DNA from: Ignelater luminosus
Lineage: Eukaryota; Arthropoda; Insecta; Coleoptera; Elateridae
DNA length: 64,000 nucleotides
Assembly: GCA_011009095.1 (NCBI GenBank)
Contig: VTPC01001864.1
Coordinates: 62,001 to 126,000 of the forward strand
Direction: 5' to 3'
Shown: positions 23,773-37,110 of the stretch, piece by piece
Numbering within the stretch: the stretch's first letter is position 1
How the letters are laid out: the number at the start of each line of letters is the position of its first letter
Notes under the pieces: model-generated
Seen by the model: the letters and a program-made list of their open reading frames with translations, nothing else
Database searches by the model: none
What the model was told of the DNA's origin: nothing
Made by a program: the position numbers and the translations under genes

Positions 23773-25899
23773 GTAATTTTTTTGTGTCGGAATAAAAAGT
23801 CGACTACCTTAATTACTTTACACAACTATTTTTAAAATCGAGCAAAACAAGTAGAAAAGTTATCTATCCTCTTGTTAATGATTTCACATCACCTTTTACT
23901 TTCATTAAATTGCCGTTGTTCAAAATCCAAACGTTAAAGAATGCTTCGTAGCGGCTTTCTCTCTAGGTACAACGAATCATTCAAATAAATCTGCGCGAAT
24001 GCTTTTATATTAGGAAAAAACACATTGTTGCCAAATTCGCCTACAGACACAATTTATTTATAATTGGATGTAAGTTTTATGTGTTTTGATAATTTATATT
24101 GTTTAGATAATAGAATTATAAAGTAAATCAGAAGCAGAACCAGCTACTACTTACTAGAGCAAACTCTGATTTTAAACAATTCATTCCCGTTGATAACTTC
24201 GTGTAACTTTAATACATTAATGCTTGTCAGAAATCAAAGCAACAGAGAAAATCAGATTTGGCAATTCCATACAGTCTGAAGAGACCTTGGTTCTATGTTT
24301 TGTTACTAAATTCCAGGAAACCGTTACGTTTTCCGTTACATAAAATGAATTCTTGTATACTTGTAAAGGACTTTCACGCAATGCGGCCAAGTTCGTTTTG
24401 TAATTTTCGTTTATGGTACTTGATGATAAATTAACAGAAAAGGACAGAAACCGGATTCTTAGTATTATATTTTCAAGTGGGTATGACATTTATTTAATAA
24501 TTCAAATATTAAAATATTAAATATTGAAAACCTTAAGGTAAGTATATCAGTTTTCCTAGAACTTCTAGGCGAATTCTATTTAATTCGATAAATGATAATC
24601 TACTTCTTGGAAAAATAATTCCCGTATTATTACCGAGATAACGATAAACCTTTTGTCTTTCCACTTTTGGGGAAAAACAATTTTATCAGTTATACGTCAA
24701 CATACCTACGTTTCCCGTATCATTATCAGGCGTTTATTATGCACTTAATGATGATAAGTCATTTTAATCTCCATTTGTTGGTACTCAACTGTTTTAAAAA
24801 TATCTTGAAGCAATAGTTACTGTATTGTATACTAATTCAGATTACTAAACCCAATCAGTAATTCCAATGGTCAATGACCAACAGCTTTAATATACATTAA
24901 AGTCAACTTTAGTTAAACATTAATGAGTAGAGAGAACACGATAATAAAAACAACTTGTGGAATTTTTAAATTTTAAATTCTCGGAGTAAATACATAAATA
25001 TTAATTAGTCAATTATAATCTTTTATTCCTGATGCTTATACATATCGCAATAAATCCTTTTTCAATGGAAAAAACGTGGAATTAAGTAAACAACACATTT
25101 TGTCATTTCTCTTTCTGGCTTATTTATCATCATTGATTCATACCGATTTTACTTATTAAATTCCGGGTATTACTACAAGAATTAACCACAAAAATGTAAC
25201 CGTAATTTTATGAATGTTTTTAATAAGCAGAAATCCAGTTTATAAAACAAGTATTTAAGCTTTGGTTAATAATAATAAATCACTTTAATCTACTAAACAG
25301 GAAAACATTTACGTACTTCTGTGGTTTGATAATGAATTTAAACTGGCATAAATAAGTTATTTAGTCCTCCTCACATGAGTGAGCATTGATTTAATTTCTA
25401 CACAATTCTGGAATTAAGCTAATAAGGTAGAAACTAGAAGATTTCTCACATTAAGTATAACTGTTAAATTTTAACTGAATGTCGAAAAATAAATAATTTC
25501 TTCGGTATTTACAATAATTTTTTTTTCTAATTTTAATTAAAATCGCAATCATCATTTGTTTTAAAAATTCTGAATACATTCTACTTTCATTCATCGCAAT
25601 AAAATCCAATAGCAATAACAATTTATTATACAAAAGTTTGTAGGTCATTTTAAAAACGTAGATATAATAAAACGATTATAGAATAAATTCTAGTAATGAT
25701 CTGCTCTCTTAATTTGAAAGCAATAATATTGAAGAAAAAAAATTATATTCAACAATAACGTCATCAAATCCAACTTGATTTTCCGCAATTTAAAATGTAA
25801 AATAAATGAACAAAATGGATGAGCGAAAATCTATACGGATATAAAGCAGCATTAAGTAGGAAGGGCATTAATAATTGCTGCTAAATTCGATCCTTTGTT
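23773..25899. other. AT-rich non-coding stretch
   Basis: It contains a minus-strand ATG frame of 90 codons (24489-24217) with low third-position GC and no recognised motif, and a lone AAG|GTAAGTA donor-like site at 24538 with no coding frame before it. Neither is strong enough to call. Confidence 0.4.
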
Positions 25900-26400
25900 A
25901 TTCAAGCAATTTTGCATGAAGAGGTTGAATATAGCCGGGAGCGGTCGATAGGAATTAATAATGCATCACTCGTTTGGCTGAACTCCAAGGACAGTTCGCA
26001 ACTTTCTATTTACATCAGCACACAAAATAGAGATCAAAAACACCAATTAAGTATTCCGGACATGATGGCTTCGCAAGGATGAACGAGAAGATGGTGTAAT
26101 AAACAAAGACGCTTTGCTGAAAACGATAGGGGTCGACGGCCAGCCTGTCCAACGCGATAATAAAACAATAGTGGCCGACATCTGGTGCTTGTTACAACTG
26201 CAGGAGGATATGCCCCATCACAAGACAGGTTTTCGTTGTGCTTGGCGCAGTCTGGCCAATATTCTACATCTCTACAAGCGACTCTCTCTCTCTCTCCTAA
26301 CAAGCGATTCCCAGAACGCCGGGTTATTTGGAAAGACGCCAGCCAAAACACTTTCATTCGTTACTATTTTATCATTGTCCGCAGTTTTCTGTCATCTCCA
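25900..26400. promoter_or_regulatory. GC-richer island with CT/GA block and overlapping open frames
   Basis: A local rise in GC opens frames on both strands (minus 26357-26034, 107 codons; plus 26114-26410). I treat these as composition effects, because overlapping frames are open and none shows a known domain. The CT tract at 26278-26297 supplies GAGA-type sites. About 60 bases downstream TCATTC (A at 26356) matches the Inr, with AGTTT at +28, one base off the DPE. A weak plus-strand promoter or a conserved non-coding element is possible. The 107-codon frame cannot be excluded as a gene. Confidence 0.25.
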
Positions 26401-29400
26401 GTATTTTTAATAATTAAGAGCTCTTTAAAATATCTCATCTCTTTACATCTGCGCTAAATTTATCATAAACGAGGGCAAAAGTCTTATATTGTGACATTTG
26501 TGTTCAGACGTAAACTTGTTTCTAAAATCTCGACTCTTTGGAGGTCTTTAGCACGTCAGTAGAATTCCAAATAATATCCTTGGCCTGCGTGCATTTTATT
26601 ATCACAGTTTATTAAAAACAAACCCTGCATATGTGGACAGGTAGAATATTTAATAAATTAATGAACCAAACTTAAAAATTAACTGAAATACTCTTAGATA
26701 TCGATACTGATCAAAGAGCCGAAGATTATTTGGAAGAATTTAATTTTAGACTGTGTTTCAATTTATTTGTTAGGATTAAGTAGAGCAAGGATAAAATGCA
26801 TTTACACATTTTAATGAATTTTTATAGAACTGCATGTTTATCAAAAATCTGTTTCATATGTCAGAAACTTGAAAGTTTTCTGAACACATTATTTTTCTCT
26901 AGACTTTCAAAGAATTTCTAAAGAACCTTTTAAATCTCAACGTGTGAATAAGGGTATTAAAAGGCGTGATTTATTTACTTTAAAAGAAATACTTTTTCAA
27001 AATTTTTTTAGGAATCGTCTACCAAAGAAGTTTATTTTCTTAGAAACACATCGTGTGACGTCTAGTAGAAAATACTGAATGATCCTGTATTTCAATTAAC
27101 TAGAATAGGAGTAATTATAGTAACCATTTATTTGGATAGAGTCTTTATCGAAAATATGCAGTCATTTCATTATTGGCACATATGGTGTAGTGCTAGCAAC
27201 GCAAGAAAAGGAATGTTGATAATATCCTATTTACCTTAGGTAAGTGCAATTTGTTTTCTAATGATTGCTTGGCACGCGGCCTACATCATCAAGTTTTAAA
27301 AGCGTTCATGTTGACTATTCCCGAATGAATGAATCCTAAAGCTCTAGAGAATGTAGCTTTCCAAGAACAAGTTTTAAGTTTGCTATTTTCATCAGAATTT
27401 GTTGTGGTTTATTGAAACTAGGTTAAGCAACAGTTCACTATTACAAACGCTGCTAGCAAATTGCTGCTTGCTTAGTTTGCTTTGGTTTTCAATGTTATTT
27501 CCGATGCGAAGCAGAATTGGATGTTATCGACTTTAGGTCTCTTCACGAGGGCGGGAAAAAGAGACAAAGAGAAGTGAATGGAACAATAATTGCGCAGCAC
27601 TATCTGTCACTACAGGACTACACTGAGCCTACTCGCTAGACTGAGTCTCAAAATGTGTTCAGTAAACTAATGGAAGATGTTTAACTAATAGTTGATGGTA
27701 TCCTAGCACACAGAAGTGTTACTTGCATATATTGCATCCATTTCCACAAACATCAGTTGGACAAGACCTGAAAACTACCTTTCGGAGAAGATATGAGGAA
27801 TTCTAGTAGAAGGTTTGGTCAATTGGTATCCTTGGTTTTGCTGCTTGTGTGGTATTTGTAGTATGTATGTAGCAGACATTCAACAGAATGTAAGCTCATT
27901 GCACTGCCAGTGCAATTCAAGGTTAATAGATGTCAGATCTTTTAATTTTTAATAATAGAAACAATTTGGAATTTAAACTTCTGTATAATTTGGATTTAAC
28001 AAGCATTTATTAAGTACCTAATTTATCTTTTCCTTGATATTGAAAACAAAGTAAACTTAAAGGCACAGTAATCTAAAAATAAACTTGAAGATAAACCTAG
28101 TTGTTTATTAACGTTCTATAACATTTACTAATCTGAAATTTTTATACCTTAGTTAAATATTTACCAAGTTTTTCCCTTAGGATATCACGAATAATGTAGA
28201 ACAGCAAAGATAAACAACACAGTTTCTTTTTAGTCAATAACAAAGTTTGATACAACAAAGAGTAAGAGATCAGTTACTATTCCCAAAAATATCTTTTCAA
28301 ATATTACTTTATCTTGACAACCACCAACATTCAAAAACCTTTTTCTACAAAAATGAGTTTGAAAACATATGCTAGCTTGGAGACTTGTCATTTTTTGAAT
28401 TAATAAATATTTTATCATACTGTGGTGTAGGGAGATGATCAAATATCAGATCAATTATTACTATCCATTTTTATAATAAAATGGAATTAAGTGTAGAAGA
28501 TTCGTTGAAAGTTGAACTGCAAAAATATTTTGTTTGGTTTGTTTTAACGACCAGTTGATTATTAGGAATCTTTTATACCATACATCTTACATATTAAAAA
28601 TAAATGGAAGGAAGCAAACATATAAGAAAAAAATGGGATACTCAGTAATACTAAATTTTCTTTAAAGAAATATTAATTCCCAATTATCCAGCATTTTCGT
28701 TTCTTTTTGCTTCTAAAGAAAAATATTTTTGAAAAGCGGTATTTCAAAATATACTTTTACAAGAACTAATCTCGGGGTATTATTTAAGAGAAATATAAGA
28801 TGATATTTCTGGGAATAAATACATATGACATTAAATGGAATTCCTATTTCTAAGAAAATTTCAGATGAAAACATTCTTTTACAGTGGCATTTTCACAGAA
28901 ATTCTCATATAACTTAATTTCGCCATGCAATTCTGATGTATAAAACTAACAGCGTTATTAGTCCCCCGAGACATTTACATTTAAGGGAAAACATAATTTA
29001 CACTTACAGTTGTATATTATTTCAAAGAACATGAACCTAGAGGAAAACTTACGCTACAAAAACACATTAACAACACAACATGAACCTAACCTACGTGGGA
29101 GACGTGCGTCTCTATATTTAATAACTATATTACTTTTGAAATAGCTCTAAAAATAGTCCTCCCACACCCTTCGCATTAAAATTACTTCGTAGCAACTAGA
29201 TCTACATATTAAATTATGAATTCTTGATGCGTCTCAATTTAGAATGAATATTTAAATTCTGTACAGTATAAAGGTCAATGGTATTTCCTTGAAGGAGACC
29301 TTAGCGAATTTATAAACGATTACTGTACGTGTAGTTCACTTCATGAATTAAAATACTGGAGAATCTCCTGAATAATTACGTCTGCCTAACTTTTGGAAAC

Positions 29401-32400
29401 AGGCGTACTGTACATACATATCGATATGTTTTTAATGTGGTACTGATGACAGCACACTTTTGAAAATGAAATCTTTTTAGCAAAGTGGAAATTAATACAC
29501 TAGAGGGAAATATAATATATGGTACAAACCCGATTATTCGAAATAAAGTAGACCGTAGCCCTCGCAGTTAATCCATTTTACGGTTAATAATGCGTCAAGA
29601 TAAAGAGATGCAGAAATAAGGTCATATTCTAATTAAAAGTAAATTCTGATTATTAGGATAACGCAGTGTTTCGGTTAATTATGATTCTAATAATCGAGCT
29701 TCTACAGTATTTTGATATCAAAAAACTCCTGTTTTTACAATTCTCAATGTATTTCATAATTTATTGCATTTACCTGTCTATAAACTAGAGCATGCAGCTA
29801 CTGCAGTAAATTATTCCCAGGTATTATTTGTTATTAGTTATTAATTAATTATATCCGTATATGCGTTGGATCTACTTTCAACTTTCATAGGCGAGATATA
29901 AATGTCAATGATAAATTTAGAATGGAACGCAGTGTACACATGTAATTTATTCAACGAGTCAACCTTGTGATTGGACAAACATATGCGGGCGAAACACAAC
30001 GTATGCAGCAGGCAGCACTTGCATCTGCAGCAATCAATATAATGGGCAATGCGACCTCGGTACTGCATGCGCATTGCGTTCTTGTATGCGTTTTACAACA
30101 TTCACATACTCGTCAACACTATTGAAATGTATGCATCGTATAAAGTCGCGCACAATTTAATTCAACTTATTGTGACTTTTGATGCTCCACATATTTCAAC
30201 GGACGTAAAAAAAAGGAAAAAAATTCCAACTTTACATAGTTGTTTACTGTGTGGTTTTTACATTTTATTTTCTTTTAAACGCGTGCAACGTGCAACCGTT
30301 AAAAAGATGATTTAACCAGTTTCAAAAAAACATGGTGGGTGGCACCGTCATATGTAACAGCTGCACAACGAAAAATATCAAAAATCCTTTTGTACGTGTA
30401 CAAAGTACATAATACAATATTTTATCGGAATGCTAGGCATACTATCTCGCATTCCGCCCCACGGAAATACAAACAGATCTGTTCTCGTGACAGGCGTCTG
30501 CATTAAATTTTGTGGTACTAAACTCTATTTAATCTTGGAAATTGGCAAAAATACAAACTTGCAAGTTGTATTTCGTGGAGCAATGCCGATACTATGTACA
30601 CTTAATTTCCTTTTTTAATGACTTCCAGGACATAATTTCAAAGAACTAACCAAAACTTAATTAACAGTGTTGTAATATCATAAACGCTCTACCTTATATT
30701 TATTTAGGTCTACCAAAATGCAACTTTCAGAAAATTTCTACCGAGAAAAGCATTAATGAAATGTCCTTACCGACCGAAGTTCTGTAAATAGGAAGACTAG
30801 ATTTTTGCAGTAATATCGCGAAATTTAGCGAACTTGAGATTCTAGTAAACAAGGATTAATAATATCAATATTTCTTAAAACTTCCCGGACAAAGTAAATA
30901 TTGGAATTACAATAAATATCGACTTCTAGAAATTTTTTATTTATAATAACACAAGGTCAGGGGCTTGACACTAGTAATCAGAATTTAAGTTAAGATGCAT
31001 CTTGGATGTGATTGTACACAATATTATCAGCCAGGAAAGAAAAATGTTATTTTTAACGTTTCTTTTTCCCAACGTCAATAAATCACATCAGAACAGCTGA
31101 TATAATTAAACACATTTATTTTTTTTTATTCAATCAACTATAAATAAAGTTCAGCTTCGTAAATTTTTAATCGTCTGCAATTTCAATTGTATAGCCGATA
31201 ATGCATTTGTTGCTGCGTTTATCCGCGAAATAAACCTTTTTGTAAATAGACAAATCAGCAATGTTGGTTGGAGTGCAAGCAAGGCAAAGTTTTGAATTAG
31301 GAAAATATTTATTAGGAGTTAGCTTTTTGAGCTAACTTTCATTATTACTGTAATGACAGTATTGAATGTGGCAATACAATAAGTTATACCTGCAAACTTC
31401 TGTGGTATGTTAGTACACATATAAGAACGTCTCCATTAAAACCTTCCGCAGTTTCAAAAGCTGCCAAACAAACCTGTAAAGTCTTTCATTGCATTCTCAA
31501 GAACGGTTTGAGATATCGAAATGCAAATTTCACATTCGTAATCAACGTAGAATTCTACATCTAAACCATATATCATATGTGGGGTAGAGTGGTCAGGAGT
31601 TGAAACACACAGACAGACAATTCGATTTTAGTTCTGTTGATAAGTAAGATACTGCGTAGCTTTTTGAAACCAATGGATACAAAAACATCACATGTATTCC
31701 ACTATTCCACTGAACTGAACACGCTTAGGTTTTTCTATCTGCATTTGTTTAGATTTTCTAGTTGCTAATGCAACATATAGTTTGGTTTCATTGACTTTTA
31801 GATTCTTGGTCGGCAGAAATTTGCCTTAATCTCTTCTCTTGGAAATCTATAGCTATTCCGACCTGTTTGATTTAGCTTCCACCTAAGCTTTGTAATGGTC
31901 TAACTGTTATTTTGCAATTATGCATAAAATTGCCGCCAATCTCATTTTCACATATTGTCTTCCTTTTTCTTTGTCAACGTCTATTACAGTAACTTTAGCA
32001 TCAGCTTAATTGCGCAGTACTCTTCTCTGTGAAAATGCAAACATTTTGTTACTCAAAGTATGTTGAATAGTTTTTAAAATCTTCCTAACCTCGCTACTTG
32101 TCGAGTTTAAACACTGCCATAGTATCGTATCTGATAAATTTTTCTAAACATTTTACAATGTTCTTTATAGAGGGGATGCTCAAAACGTTTTGGGAAAAGG
32201 GTCGCATAAAGATACTGACTGTATTAGTTCTACAGTTTACTCACATTTCATACATATCCATACTGTATCCTAATTCTTAACCTTGTCGTCCACAGTATGC
32301 CGTGTACGATCGTTACTTATCTTGAGAATAAAGATTTAGAATAGTCATTTGGAAAATCTTCATCTTGATGTACTAATATATATATAAACAACAATACAAA

Positions 32401-35400
32401 ATCAGATAAGTTTTTGGTAAATGTAAATTTTTACATTTAGGTTTACAGAATTACTTTTTCGGGGAAAAGATGTTTCTCTATCACTCCAAATATCAAAAGC
32501 AGTATTTCTAAGTCTCTTTCAACCTCAGATCAAGTCAGCCAGAAATAGATTCGTATAACAAAGGTTGACCAAGAATGACTACGATAACTACGTTGTACTT
32601 GAATTCTATTCGGGTAGGTATTCAAAATACATATTATGATCAAATATCATTATCTCTTACTCTTCGTCTTTCGTCACATTCGGAATCTCGATTGTCCCTT
32701 ATTTCCACTTTAGTTTTCTGCAATATCTATACTTTTTTTGATTACGCTACTTCTTCTGTAGGTTTTCTTTTCATTCTTTTTCCACCATGTTCACCTTGTT
32801 CATAATCTATGTTTGCTTTTTGAATGAATGCACTGTTCAACATTCTAAGAATTGAAAATTTAATAAACCATATACTTCGGAAGCTCGTCTTAAGAACCAT
32901 TATGACAAGTATTTGCAAAGAATTAAAACAACCATGGGGGAAAACTGATTTACAGAATTATTTTATTAAAAGTGAAACAAACAATATTTCATATTCAAGC
33001 ACTTTTGAGCTTATTTCTCCAAAATGGCCTAATCAAAATGGAGATAACCTTCCGGAACAGCTTTCGGATCTTCTACTTATTTGTAAATATGGACATCATT
33101 GTAGTTCAAGTTTCCTTTCTTCTTATTTTTGTAACAGACACTGATAACAGCGAAACTTGCATACACGGAAAATTCTTATAATGGAAACTTTCCAAAACGG
33201 AAGCGGTTCTAAGTCTTGTTGGCTTTTCGTCTTATCTTGATTGTCTTACACGTGTATAATTTAGAAACGTACACCAATATGATAAAAAGTTAATACAAAT
33301 TAAAGCAATATTGAATAAAACGAGGTCACATTTTACATTTAAGAGGGGAAACTTCGAAAACAGAGCGCAATCAAAAGAAACCATTTCGTACGATAAAGGA
33401 AAAAAAAACCGCAAAAGACGTCACTAATTAATGAAACCCATCTACAATGTTTTTCAAGCAAGACGTTTGTTGTCGTGGTTTGACGTAGAAAATCTTTTAT
33501 ATAATTATTATTCTTGTTTTTACTATTTATATTTAAAAGAATTATAGTTGAAATAGTTAAAACTTCCTCAATACAAATAATGTCCAATTCCATTACTTTA
33601 TTTTAAAAATTAATAAAGAACTGATGAATCCTACGGAAGTTCTAAACGAATATCGGAAATTCAAAAGGTCAGGTTTAATTACAAACTCGTATGTAAATGA
33701 AATTCAAGTTTTCCGTTCCATTAGCTCAGAATGATAAATGATGAAAACAACAAATAAACTAGAAAGTATGAACTAACAATAGTCCGATAACACGAAACTA
33801 TTCAATTGGGAAGACAGGGAAATTTATTGTAATGTAAGACAGGAAGAACTTAATCATAATAATAATAATAGCACATTATTAAGAGCCTAGTGAAATTTTT
33901 TAAAAGATAAAAAAACTGCAAAGAAACTAGCAAAACACGTTTGAAAACAGGAATGCAAATTGGTTTAACATCTGAGGACAGGCGATGTTGAAAAATACAC
34001 GTGCATAAAATACAAGTTCTTTTATTCAAAAATAAGTAGTTTCCGTTACTTTCGGTGCTGTTTAAATGAATGTTGCCTGTCAAGAAGTTAAAAAGATCCG
34101 TTAAGTAAAATTCTTACCATAAAATTGGGCTTGTTTGCAAATTGTTAGACTATTAGGATAATTAATGTTTTTGTTTTAAAGGAACCAATCAGTGGTTATA
34201 ATGAAAGACAGCAAAACTTTAATTAATTCAATAAACACATTTGTTGACTCGGATTGTAAATAAGCAAATAAAAAAATTAAAAACAAATAAAACCATTCCA
34301 TAACATTGTTTATTCGCCGACCTTGACATACGAAATGTAATTTTTATTGCAAGTTGGTATAATTATTAAAGAGGATTGTTAACATGCACATCTATTAATT
34401 GGAATATTCAATAAAACAGTGGTCTAACTTAAGAGTATGAAACAAACTAACTTTGATTATCTAATTGGGAAGTGAATTTTAAAGCATACTAACATACTTA
34501 AAAGAATGTAAATTGGATTATTAATTACCTAAACTTTTTGTATGCAAAAACAGTGTGAATTTCCGTTATTTATTATTATTATTGTTATTTCTGAATTACA
34601 ATAGCCTAATTCCGTAAACAATGTGTACTTTTTAAATTATTGGATAGCGCACGCAATTCAAATTATACACGTTTGATGACCTTAACTATGAACAAAAATT
34701 AAGTTCCAATACTTCAAAGACTTTAATTTAAGAAATTTTAGAACATCAAAGGAAGGAAGGTAGTGATAGCCATAATGACACTAATTTAATTTCAGTATTT
34801 AGAAGTTGTATGTACCTTGGAATTACAAATTTTCCCTGCAGCAATTTCAACCATTTAATATTATTCCTAAAACATTATATTTCTACAGAAACGCTTATTA
34901 GCACTAACTGTGCAAATGTTGACATTCGATTGCCGAACTTTTACACTCCACGGCTTCTGCTGTGCAGACAATATTCTCTAATTACAAGCTGAATAGCAAT
35001 GGAATATTATCGCCAACGCTAAAATACATTTATCATGCAATTCCATTTCTATTCGTTAGGTAACGCGCAGGGGAAGTGTAATTAAGTCTTAAAGTAAAAT
35101 TGAATGGCTAGCAAAATAGCGTACAGAATACCGAAAGGTTCCTAGTAGTTAGTAATCCAAAAGCGTGCAACAATGCAGCGTTACGGAGTAAAACAGCTCT
35201 TTGTATGCAAATAACGTTCAAAACGACGCTTATCTGGGTTTCCTCACGCCAAATTTAGAAAAGACTGATACGCGACATACAGTAGAAGTCGCTTTATACA
35301 CGAATATTCTGTTTAATCATATTCTGCTATGTTGCTCTCATTTCTACCTACTACCTTCATTGTATAGGTCATGTAATAACTATACAATATTAAAGACAAA

Positions 35401-36779
35401 GAGTATCTGACCCACTAAAATAGATTTTAGAACACCTAACAAACTCTTGCTTTTTTAGAAATTGTTTATGTCTACAAATATGCAATAAACGGATCGACTA
35501 TACTTATAATAGAAAGTTTCTTTTCGATTATGAAAGTTTACATAAACATACAAGCTTCATCTGTTAAGTTATTGTGTTACCCAGCATGCTCATTTCCATA
35601 TGATTGGATTTACTTACTTGACACATTCTTCTACAGATGAATAATTTAAACTAACTGATTCTAATACCAATAAATACTACTATTACCCTGTAATGTACAA
35701 AACGTGCAACAAAGGAAAACGACTCGCTTATATCTTGGAATTGAAGATTCTTTAATAATAACGCAATGACATTAAAACTAGGACTGACATGAGTTGTATT
35801 ATGAGACTCAATATGTTAACACATGATAGTTAGTTCATTAGTTCCACAGCTTATCTTGATTAAGGTGCACTATGTTTTTTAGTAAAACTAACCTAAAATT
35901 GCCTAAAACTGATAATATCATGAAAAAATTGGTTTGGGACTATACATTTTAGAAAATCATTAGTATACTATTCTTTCAAAGTAAGATCCTCCATTACTGT
36001 TATAATAAAACTTAACGCAGTCATCGATTGGAAGAAAGGAAATGCACAATTAAAACTTGTTGAGCGAACTAAAATAGTCGATTAGCAATTGAAGAAATGG
36101 AGCTACTGCTCAGGCTTTGAGTAAACACACCACTTTCCAAAGACATGGTGCATAAATTTGTGAACCATCATTATTCATTACCAAAACTAATTAGTATCTT
36201 TAAAAGCCCTTTTGACTTCATGTGGAATAAAACAAAGCACATAATGTTGCATCAATTTAAGGCTTTGGTGGGTAGGAAGGTAAAAGATTCTGGTTGCTTC
36301 ATTGGAAATGGGAGATATTTCATAATTAAGAGCACGACTAACTATTACTGAAAATAGAATAGTGTTTACTAGGAAAGTATGATAAACAATCCATTAGAAA
36401 AATTGAGGTAAGTATGTTGTGGAAAAAAGAATCTTATAGATATATAATAAAAAATTATGACATCCTGCAGCTTCTGTTGGTTAGTAGCTATTTATTTGTT
36501 ATGTAGTAGTTAGAGTTTTGAAATGAAAATATTAGGTCAATGTTTAGCGTACACAATGTTTAAATAATTACTTTGAGGTGGAATTCAATTTTAATAAAAT
36601 CTTGTCTTGGTTAGTGGTCCACAGAAAGCAAATACGTTCCCATGTATCAGACCAAATAGATATCGCTTTGAACTAGGCAAGATTTTATATTTTACTGATT
36701 GAACTGAAAAGTGATACAAAATATGAAAGACTCAAACAATAACTAAAGAAAATGTGCAAATTATGTGAATGCTACTTCA
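26401..36779. other. Long AT-rich non-coding stretch
   Basis: No gene recognised over about 10 kb. A juxtaposed acceptor and donor lies at 27239/27240 (plus). A modest GC-richer patch spans 29930-30130. An AAT tract lies near 33853-33872. An octamer ATGCAAAT lies at 35215-35222. Segments 31690-31825 (minus, 45 open codons) and 36050-36170 (plus) look faintly like decayed coding or transposon sequence but carry no diagnostic motif. Confidence 0.4.
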
Positions 36780-37110
36780 CTTAATCTTTATAACTTCCTC
36801 GATCTTCTTTTGGTCTTGACATAATCGAGTTTTCACAAATCTAGATTTTTGCCTCACTACCAAATCTTCCAAAGATTCATTATTGGATTAGAACCAGGTT
36901 AGTCGTCAGGCCAGTTTCACTATTAAATTTTCTATGCGTATGTAGTAGTTGACTGTCTTGGTATAGAAATGTGCTATGTCTTGTTAAAAAGTGTCATAAT
37001 CTACATAACTTGTTTTATGGGTGTGCAAATACTTTTCTGTGAAAATATCCAAATTATTTTGCCCTGTTTCGTTAATTCTTTCAATAAGTTCATTTTTCTG
37101 TCGATATATC
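36780..37110 (-). mobile_element. Decayed Tc1-like transposase fragment
   Basis: Reading the minus strand, QDIAHFYTKTVN (36983-36948, a stop just before it) aligns with the Tc1 block FQQDNAPIHTAKTV that carries the second catalytic Asp. After a frameshift, WPDD, a stop, then PGSNPIMNLWKIW (36913-36860) aligns with WPSQSPDLNPIENLW, the most conserved stretch of Tc1-family transposases, with the catalytic Glu replaced by Met. Stops and frameshifts show the copy is dead. The downstream residues decay quickly. Terminal inverted repeats were not found. The motif order makes the family assignment firm, while the exact ends are approximate. Confidence 0.75.

Noticed and set aside
24217..24489. Minus-strand ATG frame of 90 codons containing ENVTVSW
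   Set aside because: Low third-position GC like the background, no signal peptide, no recognised domain and no splice signals.
24531..24546. Perfect AAG|GTAAGTA donor at 24538, and similar sites at 36408 and 61126 (plus)
   Set aside because: No coding frame or acceptor tract lies directly upstream. A few such octamers are expected by chance in 64 kb.
26034..26457. Three overlapping open frames of 90-107 codons on both strands
   Set aside because: Mutually overlapping frames in a GC-richer patch are best explained by composition. No domain or splice support, although the 107-codon ATG frame on the minus strand cannot be fully excluded.
32824..33144. 106-codon plus-strand frame
   Set aside because: AT-biased codons, overlaps another open frame, no motif. 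Length is within the range expected over 64 kb in six frames.
2207..35222. Three scattered POU octamers (2207, 8950, 35215) as a regulatory theme
   Set aside because: Two to three are expected by chance on both strands of 64 kb of AT-rich DNA. Only the 8950 site has supporting neighbours.
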